This document shows positions 18,931-26,605 of a stretch of 26,605 bases of DNA, in pieces. Position 1 is the first letter of the stretch. Every line of letters starts with the position of its first letter. A program made the position numbers and the translations under genes. This DNA is from Amoebidium appalachense (Eukaryota > Ichthyosporea), in NCBI GenBank assembly GCA_963693365.1, contig CAVNZM010000053.1:1-26605 (forward strand), given 5' to 3'. Below the pieces are notes generated by a model, which had not been told where the DNA came from, searched no databases, and saw nothing but the letters and a program-made list of their open reading frames with translations.

Positions 18931-20060
18931 GACGTGTGTATATCGTACAGGTACTGGTAGTATATTGATAGTACCTCCTACGTAATGATTTGTTCGCATT
19001 CGAACATACTGGCAGTATATACTGAGACTATAACCAATATATGGTGTCCTTAGCTGTGTCCGTATTGGTGACAGCCTTATAGATAGTATTCGTGACATTG
19101 CCAATACCACTTGTGCCTTAGATATTCGCAATAGGATAAAAGTTTTCTTGCTATATCATGTTTATGTTCTACTAATATGGATGTGATATGGGTAGGATAT
19201 GATCTACATAATGTCAGTATATGTCCACCCTAATACCACGGTATTAGCAATGTACTGCGCATACAAGGACTACACTCCGAACATGTTTGTTGAACATGTG
19301 TTGGCAATACATTCACAATATTGCGACTACATAGGTAAAGTGACCTGATCTTTCATCCCCAATATTTTACCAATATATTGGCAATAAAATACACGCCCCA
19401 TATTTTCGGTTGCTTTTACCTATTGATAATAGGTGCATAATAGTCTTGATATTGTGACGGATACATTGGCAATACATTTCGACCGAATTGAGATCCTATT
19501 ATAATCATATCATAACCCTATAACCAATAGCGACATTATGTTTGTATCGGCCATATGGGACAGGGTATGGGTTGGGTATATTGCCAATATCCCAAAATGG
19601 TCAGGAAAAATACATTCATAATATATTGGCAATAGTCTTGCCACGTTGGACAATACCCTAATTTGACACAAAATTGTCCTACATTTTATATATTCATAAC
19701 GTATTGACAATACTCCGCAAGCAATAGTATAATACCGAATAAGTACATTGACAATATCGAAATTGTATTGTTAATAGGCACACGTACACGCATTTTGGGA
19801 TATTGCCAGTACATTACTCATACGGTATATAGTTATTGGTGGTAGACCTGACATGGTATGAAAATAATATAAAAATATTATGCCGATATGACGTCAATAT
19901 TACAGTTCTATTACACTTCTATAGCGTCTCTACCACAGAAAATCTCTACTCGCAATACATTGGCAATGGATAATTGATATTACTTCAGTATTAATTATAA
20001 TCTGGTGTTTTTACGATATTGGCAATAGATAATAGCCTCACAATATTGGCAATACCACGG
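18931..20060. repeat. AT-rich region with dispersed TATTGGCAATA motif
   Basis: Exact TATTGGCAATA or its complement occurs at 19376, 19579, 19624, 20017 and 20044, with many near matches (for example CATTGGCAATA at 19464, CATTGCCAATA near 19096). Spacing is irregular. No protein gene was supported; a 107-residue minus-strand frame at 18808-19131 has no recognisable domain. Confidence 0.75.
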
Positions 20061-20123
20061 GGAAGTTTGCTGATGCCCCGACTATACACGTTATACATAT
20101 TCGTTGTTTTTGCCCCGGTTCCT

Positions 20124-20188
20124 TCCCCCCCCCCCCCCCCCCCCCCCCTCCCCCCCCCCCCCCTCTTCCCCCCCCCCCCCCCCCCCCC

Positions 20189-20222
<34 letters not shown>
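20124..20222 (+). repeat. Poly-C tract with sparse T
   Basis: About 99 bases of C interrupted by a few T residues, followed by an A/T segment with a 16-17-base T run near 20245. Strand composition is opposite to the G-rich block at 15627-18655. Confidence 0.95.
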
Positions 20223-20224
<2 letters not shown>

Positions 20225-20272
20225 GAAACGTACACACTTTAAATTTTTTTTTTTTTTTCGTTTCTGTTCTCA

Positions 20273-20337
20273 AGTGGGGAGATTTCACTAGTTCAGTGGG
20301 GATATGATAACACAAACTTCAAAGTCTTAAGTGGGGA
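20273..20337 (+). repeat. Three AGTGGGGA repeats next to LTR
   Basis: AGTGGGGA occurs at 20273, 20295 and 20330, the last ending at the LTR start. Its meaning is not known. Confidence 0.5.
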
Positions 20338-21265
20338 TGTTGTAATACGTAGTATTTACATATGGTAAGATCTTCTCAGTTTGTGTTATGTTTCAGTTCA
20401 TATGCTTAGTGTATATGCCACACTCCTATTATGTAAAGTGTAGCATCGATCTCCGATATGCTTGATAGTATACTTGTAATCGTGTTGTATCGGCTTTAAT
20501 CGTGTGTTGTAATATCGATTAGAATATTTATATGTGTGTACACGGATCCACCCACTCAGGGAGAGACGTGTACATGTTCGTGTGTACATAAATATCTCTG
20601 GTTATAGTTATGCTATTACTATCTTGTTTGTTGATCTGTGCTCTCTTTTCCTTCCTCTTTCTCCTTCCTTATTTTCTTTTCTTTCTCTCCTTGTCTTCAT
20701 GTGTATAATCGTATCTCTTTTCTACTAATATATGTTAGGTAGATTTGTGTTACTTAATACGTGTTCATTGGACGGTAACACACTTAGGCTACACTTAGAA
20801 TAGCATGTGTGTTTAGACTTCATTAATTTACTTTAGTTTTCATGTGTTGCCGGGCTTTAACCAATCATCAAGGTTAAGTGTGATATGTCTGAGTCTTTGC
20901 AGTATGTCATAGGTTAGAACTTCCTTGATGATGACACGAGTTGATCTTAACTAGTGTCTGTGTCCTATCGTGTACGTCTCCGCGTACCGGATCTCTCTGA
21001 AAGCAATTGGTTCTTAGTGATTGGTTTCTATTAGAGATAGATCTGATTTCCGACTGGTCGGAAATCATGTATGGATTGGACTTAGAGGAATTTCAGGTAT
21101 TTATTCGAAGATCAGAATAAATTCAGTTGAGTCGTGTTTAAACATTGATGTCTGTTGTGTACACTGCTCCGATCGTTCCGTGTTTTGTTCTTGTGTGTGT
21201 CTGTGGTGTTTTTACACTGCACCACTGTGTCTCTGCTTTCATCCCAAATACTTATACAATTTAAC
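20338..21265 (+). mobile_element. LTR of an LTR retroelement (right copy, ~928 bp)
   Basis: The sequence begins TGTTGTAATACG and is related along its length to the solo LTR at 8741-9602 in inverse orientation, with substitutions and indels. The flanks are not a 5-bp duplication (GGGGA before; TGGCA after), so it is not a simple solo LTR. It is followed at once by TGGCAGGTACC, which could be a tRNA primer-binding site, so it is best read as the 5' LTR of an element extending right. Confidence 0.78.
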
Positions 21266-21276
21266 TGGCAGGTACC
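21266..21276 (+). promoter_or_regulatory. Possible primer-binding site
   Basis: TGGCAGGTACC directly follows the LTR. TGG at this place is the usual complement of a tRNA 3' CCA end. The left arm has lost the first four bases. The tRNA could not be identified. Confidence 0.45.
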
Positions 21277-21825
21277 TTTTCTTGGTTTGAGGTGCGACCC
21301 GAAAATTGGTGACACTGTAGCGTGACAACCCAATGTCAGATCGAGTTGAAACTTGGTAAACCTCAAGGTCATTGGCTTACAAGCTTATGTGCAAAATTTG
21401 ACCTATGGTTGTTTGTCTTTATGCGACACAGGAAGGACGCGCTTTTGCCGGTTTTCAGCCGTAAAAAAGTGAAAAACGGCAACAAACTGCGTTGGCCGCT
21501 GTACTGCACAGCGTGTGAGCCACTCGTCATCTGAAACTGATCAGTGCGGCGGGTGGCAAGATGGTAACAAAGCGATAAGAAATTGTTTACGTGAACCAAT
21601 CATAGACGAGAACTAAGAAATATGCGGGTAAATGGGAATTTTCGGCTCACATATTGGTGACAAAGCAAAGGACGCTAAGGAGCATGTAGTTACGGTCAAC
21701 ATTGTACATATAATCTACAAATAATAAATATAATGTATAAATAAATGGTAAAAATCATTATATTACTCTTTAATACAGCTTAAATACTGAATAGGAATGG
21801 GCAGGTAGGAGTGGCACCGCGATCA
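21277..21825 (+). other. LTR-retroelement leader-like sequence, right arm
   Basis: Non-coding sequence between the possible PBS and the LINE promoter. ATTGGTGACA occurs at 21305 and 21653. Where the LTR element ends and the LINE begins cannot be located from one sequence. Short open frames on both strands match nothing recognised. Confidence 0.4.
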
Positions 21826-21879
21826 TGAAAAAGGAATTTTGCAACGCTCAAGCGTGGTTTGATTGGTCGGCATGCGTTC

Positions 21880-21887
21880 TATATAAC
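21880..21887 (+). promoter_or_regulatory. TATA-like box of right LINE
   Basis: TATATAAC with ATTGG at 21862-21866 upstream. Confidence 0.4.
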
Positions 21888-21960
21888 AAGCAAGGACCTA
21901 GACTCACACGTGCAGTATCAAAATCTAATAGACATCATATGCCATACGGTGGAGATACAA

Positions 21961-22003
21961 TTTTTTATTTTTTATTTTTTATTTTTTTATTTTTTCTAAA
22001 CAG
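21961..22003 (+). repeat. T-rich tract ending CTAAACAG in LINE leader
   Basis: T6-7A units end in TTTTTCTAAACAG at 22003, a plausible 3' splice site just upstream of ORF1, whose frame lacks an ATG. No matching 5' splice site could be chosen with confidence. Confidence 0.5.
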
Positions 22004-22051
22004 AGCCGAGCGGAACAGGTTCCCTTTCCCGAGGTTAAAGCGCCACCGGCC

Positions 22052-22954
22052 GTGCCGCCAGCAAGTAGTTTTATTACGAAAGAACAACTGCACTTGATAC
22101 CCGAGAAGGCTAGGAAATCCGTGCTCAAACTTATGGCGCATCATGAGCAGCTCCGCACCCAAGTCTCCGACTTAACAACCCAAGTAGCTGAGTATAAAGC
22201 CAAACAGGACCACACAGACCTCCTTGTTCAGCAAATGGAGACGCGCTTACGGCAGCTGGAAGCTGACCGGGCAACCCCCACCGGCCCTGCCCACACGGGC
22301 CCGGCCCCTGCAGCACAGGCAGCCCCCGATGGGTTACCCACCCCACCGGGGTCTCCCAAGTTCATACCCACAACGAATCCTAAGGTGTACCGCACTACGG
22401 TGGACGCCAAGACCGTGTACGTGTCCGAGAAAGTCAAAACGTATGCCGAGTCGGTGGCCCAGACCCACGGGGCTACCCAGGCTTTGGCAGCCCTTGCCGC
22501 AGCGTCAGCACTGCACCCAACCCGCCGCCCTCGGGTGGCGTCTGACCCTGCCCCTCAGGGTACCGACGAGTCCGAGTTGACCACTGCAGCCTTCACCATG
22601 GTGCCGGCCAACATCAGCACCATGCGTGACCGTCTTTACACCCTCGGTGTCCTCAACCGAATGATTCCCGACATGCTCTTCATTGGCCGTCGCTACACAG
22701 TGTTCATTGTGCGTGCCGGCTACCGTGATACCCTCATAAACATCATCCAACGTGCTACCGACGCCACCTTTCTCGCAGACTTCGATCCTACGGCTCCCTA
22801 CAACACCACACTTAACCGTGCTGACGCAGAGGCCGCTGCCCGGGCCTCTTGGCAACGCCGGGTGCTTGCAAGAATGGCCAACGCCCACGCATGGGCTGTC
22901 AAGGCAGGCCACACTTTACCCGGCACACGACAGCCGGGCCAAAACAGCAGCTGA
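22052..22954 (+). CDS. LINE ORF1, coiled-coil nucleic-acid-binding protein (right copy)
   Basis: Same product as the left ORF1. The listed start is a GTG; the frame is actually open from 21932 without an ATG, so translation may begin on a spliced exon or a non-AUG codon. The order is coiled coil (about residues 9-70), Pro/Ala linker with TPPGSPK, and a basic region with RRYTVFIVRAGYRD and SWQRRVLARMANAHAWA. It ends at TGA 22952, beyond which the probable tail is in another frame. A coating role for element RNA is inferred from the family. Confidence 0.75.
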   Translation: MPPASSFITKEQLHLIPEKARKSVLKLMAHHEQLRTQVSDLTTQVAEYKAKQDHTDLLVQQMETRLRQLEADRATPTGPAHTGPAPAAQAAPDGLPTPPGSPKFIPTTNPKVYRTTVDAKTVYVSEKVKTYAESVAQTHGATQALAALAAASALHPTRRPRVASDPAPQGTDESELTTAAFTMVPANISTMRDRLYTLGVLNRMIPDMLFIGRRYTVFIVRAGYRDTLINIIQRATDATFLADFDPTAPYNTTLNRADAEAAARASWQRRVLARMANAHAWAVKAGHTLPGTRQPGQNSS

Positions 22955-23039
22955 GGTGCGTGCCTACTGGGAGGCTCAGCACGTGCAGGTCTTCAGCAAG
23001 CCCTACGACCCCACCGCCGCACCAGCCAACTCCCAGTAA
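22914..23039 (+). CDS. ORF1 C-terminal tail in shifted frame (right copy)
   Basis: The frame overlapping the end of ORF1 gives YPAHDSRAKTAAEVRAYW and ends with TAA three bases before the endonuclease ATG at 23042. The break lies near 22920. It is identical to the left copy. Confidence 0.6.
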   Translation, partial: LYPAHDSRAKTAAEVRAYWEAQHVQVFSKPYDPTAAPANSQ

Positions 23040-23041
23040 GC

Positions 23042-23665
23042 ATGCTCTCCTTTCTTTTCTGGAATGCTCGTAGTCTAAATAAGAGTAAAGCACAGTTTCT
23101 TCTTTCGTTATCCCAACAGGAGTTCCCGTTTATTGTTGTCGCAGAAACGTGGTGGCGAGACCACGCCACACTTCGTCGGTCTGGACGGCTCGTGGGCGAG
23201 TCTACTCAGCCTGTGGGCCACAAGCCTCACTCCGGCATAGTGTTCATCGCCGCCTCCCACTTTGTTAACCACTGTTCAGTTATAGCACGTACAATACACA
23301 CACTCACCATCTCAGTTTGTGGCCATATATGCACTTTTGTTTATTTTCCACCTAGCCTTCCACTGCTAGCACTTAAACACGAACTTAACACCATCGCCCC
23401 ACATAACCCCACACTAGTGTTAGGAGACTTTAATAGCCCGCTAATTACCACCCCACACCCCCTACACGGCCACCCACAGGCCCTACTTAAACCCAACCAC
23501 CCACGCACGCCAACCTTTCACACTTTTGTTACAGCCTTACGCCTTACTCTTCCATCTGTAGTACAAGAACACCGCACGGACTGGGGGGCAGCCTCTGGTC
23601 CTTGCACCTTACACATACACCACAACACTGAGTACACCCACCACCGTCAGACCACCTACCTATAG
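23042..23665 (+). CDS. LINE APE-type endonuclease domain, frame-broken (right copy)
   Basis: Starts MLSFLFWNARSLN. The catalytic Glu lies in VAETWW and the Asp/Asn pair in LGDFNSP. The frame ends at TAG near 23663, while the expected terminal SDHLPI motif is found one frame back at 23647-23664. The switch must occur between the TGA of that frame at 23629 and the SDH motif. The endonuclease would nick the target for reverse transcription. The break is identical in the left copy. Confidence 0.85.
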   Translation: MLSFLFWNARSLNKSKAQFLLSLSQQEFPFIVVAETWWRDHATLRRSGRLVGESTQPVGHKPHSGIVFIAASHFVNHCSVIARTIHTLTISVCGHICTFVYFPPSLPLLALKHELNTIAPHNPTLVLGDFNSPLITTPHPLHGHPQALLKPNHPRTPTFHTFVTALRLTLPSVVQEHRTDWGAASGPCTLHIHHNTEYTHHRQTTYL

Positions 23666-26253
23666 TCTTTCGCACTACACTTAGCCTTTCTACGCCGTCA
23701 CCACAACACACTTACCGACTTAACGTACACGAACTTAAAAGCCAGCGCGGCCAAGCAGACACTCGCTTCTTTTTCCAGACGGTGCAACCGAGTCTATTAT
23801 CGCTTGTGCGTGATGGACGCCAAACCCCGCTACGCACCGACCAGACCTTCATCGATAGCGTCTGGTCTACAGTACGAGAAACCTTGTGGGACATAGGTGG
23901 ATATGCCTGTTTAGGTGCCCAAGTTTACCCACAAGCACGAACTACACACACTCGCGGCCCTCGAGCGGAGGCTGCCTTACGTAAGCCTCTACCGTATCAC
24001 ATGCTATTGGGTAATATTCGGAAGATTGATCGCGGCGATCATTCGATTCGAATAACGGCCGACCCGTCATCCGACCCGGAATCTGCAACCGATTCCTTTT
24101 ACGGCACCCTGTTTAAACGTAACCCGACATGTACGGCCACGGACCTGGGGCAGGCGCCCCCTCCTGTTTTTGTTCCACCCTCCGACACACCACCACCACC
24201 ACACACGGCGTGGCCAGCGGGGCCGGCTGAGTTTGGGGCTGAATTGGGGGAACTTTTTACCCCAGATGCGGTATGGCAGTTAGTCTCCCGTTACCCGTCC
24301 CGCAAAGCGTGCGGGCCGGACGGCATCCCTATGGCACTACTTAAGGTACTCATCCCACCCCGACCCGAGAAAGACGAAAAGCGTGGCCCACCGCCACCAC
24401 TTACATGTATTCTTAGCGAGTTGTTTAGCTGGTATTCTGATGTCGGTAAAGTGCCCTCGGAGTGGCTAGCCACCTTAGTGTTTCCCATCAAGAAAACGGT
24501 TGCACAGGGTCCCATCCACGAATTTCGCCCTATCACCCTTACGTCCGTTTTTCGCCGATTATTCGAAAGTGGCCTTTTACAGGCCTTTTCCGGCCGTAAC
24601 CCCACCCTTAAGCAGGCTTCCCAGCTGAGCCCTCTTCAGGCGGCGTTTCGGCATCGACACTCATGTTACGCACAAATCCTCACTCTACATAATGCAACTC
24701 AAAGTGATACCGAGCACCTCGTATTTATCGATTTTAAGAACGCGTACGACACGGTCGACCTCCCTCCCCTGTGGGCCAAGTTGGCCACTCGCGGTGTCCC
24801 ATTCCAAATGGGTCGGCTACTGGAAGCTATGTTTACGTTTACACGCGGACGAGCTGTGGTTAATGGGCGGCTATCCCCAGGGTTTACCCGCACGCGCGGG
24901 GTACTTCAAGGGTCCCTGCTAAGTCCTCTTCTTTTCAACCTGTATATTGATGATTTAGCCGACACTCTTTCTGCGTCACAAATTGACGGGCGGTTGCCAT
25001 CCCAGGCTCCCCCCGCCCTCTTTTTTGCCGACGATATTGTGCTTATGTCATCCGATCCTCTCGAACTACGGCAATACATTCGTGTGGCTGAACATTGGTG
25101 CCAGCGCAACGATATGCAGATTAATGTCAAAAAGTGTGCCCTTTTATCAAAATCGATACCGGCATGGGACGACGTTTGTATCTTCGGCAGTCCCCTCCCT
25201 CGCCCAATCGAATACAAGTATTTGGGGATTCCGGTGGACGAATGGGGCATATGTTTCAAACGGATGATCGACCGTCGGGTGGAGAGTGCAGGCAGGTGTC
25301 TTCGGTTATTTAGGGATGTGTATCTTGCTACTCTTTCTCATACTGTCCACCTATACAATCGTCTTAGTATATTTCGCACATATATTCGCCCTTTGTCTGA
25401 ATACGGGTTGCCCTTACTAGCTATGGCACCCCCTGATACTGTTACTAATGTCCTCAAATCAATAGATGATTTCCACTATACAACTTGTTGTACGCTTCTC
25501 ACTGGTCTTTCCACACCTATCCCTAGACGCCTTTTTGATTCTCTCTACGCACTCACACCACCATCACAACGCGTACACGAATTAGCCCTTAAATTTCACG
25601 AGCACATCACCCGCCTGTCCGCTTGTGCCCCGGACCACCCGCTCTCCCCGCTACACGCATCCCCACCGGACTCGCCCCTCTACCTCTTCCCTTCCCCATC
25701 GTCTCTGCCCATTGCCGAGCGTTTTGTGGAATGGCTGGCGACCCCCCCGGAGGTACGGCTAGATCATAGTGTGAATATGAATAGTTTCAAGTCTATGGCT
25801 GATAGATATCTTTTTACTCTACGTGTTGAGTCCCTTCCGGTGTTAGGACCGCAAAAACACCAACTACTAGTAGCCTATATGGCGGATACGGTTAGAGAGT
25901 CTCGTTCATACATAGATTCGTTTATTCGTAATGTGGTGTGGTGTAAAAACGCAAAGATGATTATGGCTTGGCGGTGTAATCGGTTTCTGGTGTCTCCTGC
26001 TCGTATGTGTAATATGTGTGGGGGGCGGTTTACTCGCGGCTGCATATCTATCAATAAATGCAACCTGTTAGCTAATGTATTAGAACCGGAGGTTATTGGC
26101 GGTTTTATTCTCTTTTCTTCCTCTCTTCCTCAATATATCCGTTTTAAGATGACTATCCTAGATCACCTTATTTATGCTGCACAGTATGATATTGTGATCC
26201 GGTGCCTTAACTTTCTTTCGGAGCTACCGATGCTAGCCTCTGCTTACCCATAA
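23632..26253 (+). CDS. LINE reverse transcriptase with C-terminal Cys motif (right copy)
   Basis: The frame is open from 23632, includes the endonuclease-type SDHLPI motif, and runs uninterrupted to TAA at 26251. RT motifs: FIDFKNAYDTV (near 24724), LQGSLLSPLL (near 24904), and FADD with both catalytic Asp (25024-25035). The C terminus has C-x2-C-x7-C-x5-C (26008-26061) within CNMCGGRFTRGC; related LINE C-terminal motifs often have His at the third position. There is no ATG at the frame start, consistent with a fusion to the endonuclease upstream. The RT part appears intact, with one more Gly codon than the left copy. Confidence 0.9.
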   Translation, partial: VHPPPSDHLPIVFRTTLSLSTPSPQHTYRLNVHELKSQRGQADTRFFFQTVQPSLLSLVRDGRQTPLRTDQTFIDSVWSTVRETLWDIGGYACLGAQVYPQARTTHTRGPRAEAALRKPLPYHMLLGNIRKIDRGDHSIRITADPSSDPESATDSFYGTLFKRNPTCTATDLGQAPPPVFVPPSDTPPPPHTAWPAGPAEFGAELGELFTPDAVWQLVSRYPSRKACGPDGIPMALLKVLIPPRPEKDEKRGPPPPLTCILSELFSWYSDVGKVPSEWLATLVFPIKKTVAQGPIHEFRPITLTSVFRRLFESGLLQAFSGRNPTLKQASQLSPLQAAFRHRHSCYAQILTLHNATQSDTEHLVFIDFKNAYDTVDLPPLWAKLATRGVPFQMGRLLEAMFTFTRGRAVVNGRLSPGFTRTRGVLQGSLLSPLLFNLYIDDLADTLSASQIDGRLPSQAPPALFFADDIVLMSSDPLELRQYIRVAEHWCQRNDMQINVKKCALLSKSIPAWDDVCIFGSPLPRPIEYKYLGIPVDEWGICFKRMIDRRVESAGRCLRLFRDVYLATLSHTVHLYNRLSIFRTYIRPLSEYGLPLLAMAPPDTVTNVLKSIDDFHYTTCCTLLTGLSTPIPRRLFDSLYALTPPSQRVHELALKFHEHITRLSACAPDHPLSPLHASPPDSPLYLFPSPSSLPIAERFVEWLATPPEVRLDHSVNMNSFKSMADRYLFTLRVESLPVLGPQKHQLLVAYMADTVRESRSYIDSFIRNVVWCKNAKMIMAWRCNRFLVSPARMCNMCGGRFTRGCISINKCNLLANVLEPEVIGGFILFSSSLPQYIRFKMTILDHLIYAAQYDIVIRCLNFLSELPMLASAYP

Positions 26254-26393
26254 TATGTAATAGGGGTGTCAGATACTACGATGGCGCTCATTGTTGCCTA
26301 GCATGTACATATGTCACTGGCTGCATTTGATTGGCTGTGCTGGAAAACGCAGTAGGCCGTCGAATGTGGCTGGGCCTCCGGCAGTGTCCACGC

Positions 26394-26399
26394 AATAAA
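26394..26399 (+). terminator. AATAAA poly(A) signal of right LINE
   Basis: AATAAA is about 140 bases after the RT stop. Homology between the two arms continues at least 206 bases past it. Confidence 0.55.
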
Positions 26400-26605
26400 A
26401 AGTGTGTAAACCTCCTTGGAATCTGAATGGCTAATTCTATGTAAGTGCGGTATTCGTTTTATTGGGATCGAATTCCATCTGCGTGCCGCAGAGCCTCTCG
26501 ACCAATCAATGCGGGGTTTGGATCGATTTTACATGTGCGGTGTACCTTCTCGACACATAAACAAACATATAACTCCTAAATTAATGCAGCAAAGAGCAGT
26601 TCAAG

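Larger units (their letters stand above)
21862..26420 (+). mobile_element. LINE (APE-type non-LTR retrotransposon), right copy
   Basis: Inverse twin of the left LINE with the same promoter, ORF1, endonuclease, reverse transcriptase and AATAAA. The limits given run from the CCAAT-type box to just after the poly(A) signal. Neither end shows a poly(A) tail or target duplication. Confidence 0.85.
21248..26605 (+). repeat. Right arm of ~5.35-kb inverted repeat
   Basis: Inverse partner of 502-5852. Homology reaches the last base of the window and probably continues. It begins within the last ~18 bases of the LTR. Confidence 0.93.

Noticed and set aside
21322-21599. Overlapping 70- and 76-residue frames on opposite strands (also 5505-5782)
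   Set aside because: Both sit in the LTR leader region and neither matches a family; the duplication of this region explains their presence in both arms.

Overview
This is a eukaryotic, gene-poor window made almost entirely of nested transposable elements, satellite DNA and simple-sequence repeats. No host protein-coding gene, rRNA, tRNA or CRISPR array could be supported. Eukaryotic origin is shown by RNA-polymerase-II-like TATA/CCAAT promoters, AATAAA signals, LINE, DIRS-like and LTR retroelements, a 183-bp satellite and long (GT)n and poly-G/poly-C tracts. Element genes are GC-rich while spacers are AT-rich. The species cannot be named; a protist, alga, fungus or invertebrate all fit.

Layout. 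(1) 1-501: short flank with a 47-bp tandem duplication. (2) 502-5852 and 21248-26605: two nearly identical arms of a 5.35-kb inverted repeat, each carrying one LINE with ORF1 (coiled coil), an APE-type endonuclease and a reverse transcriptase. Both copies carry the same two frame breaks. The 5' side of each arm is the leader of an LTR retroelement. The right arm keeps the whole LTR and a possible primer-binding site; the left arm keeps only the last ~18 bp of the LTR. (3) 5853-6215: 3' remnant of a DIRS-like element. (4) 6216-7520 and 13839-15305: one satellite array (183-bp unit) split in two by a nearly complete DIRS-like, tyrosine-recombinase retrotransposon at 7526-13838. That element has Gag, RT-RNase H and tyrosine recombinase, with split direct repeats A1...B1-A2...B2. 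Its Gag gene is interrupted by an 862-bp solo LTR with a 5-bp target duplication. (5) 15306-20337: GT/G-rich microsatellites with degenerate larger duplications, then an AT-rich stretch with many copies of a palindrome-like TATTGGCAATA motif, then poly-C. (6) 20338-21265: LTR leading into the right inverted-repeat arm.

Order of events inferred from nesting: satellite array; at least two DIRS-like insertions into it; LTR element insertion into the DIRS Gag gene followed by LTR-LTR recombination to a solo LTR; and, separately, inverted duplication of the LTR-leader/LINE segment. The DIRS-like element's promoter, poly(A) signal and repeats fit together as a replication design: the RNA would lack the upstream part of A1 and all of B2, and the internal B1-A2 junction holds exactly those missing parts.

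The most interesting points are the split-repeat DIRS element sitting in a satellite, the different higher-order satellite structure on its two sides, the shared frame breaks of the inverted LINE copies, LINE-type ORFs directly downstream of an LTR and PBS-like leader, and the TATTGGCAATA motif cluster.
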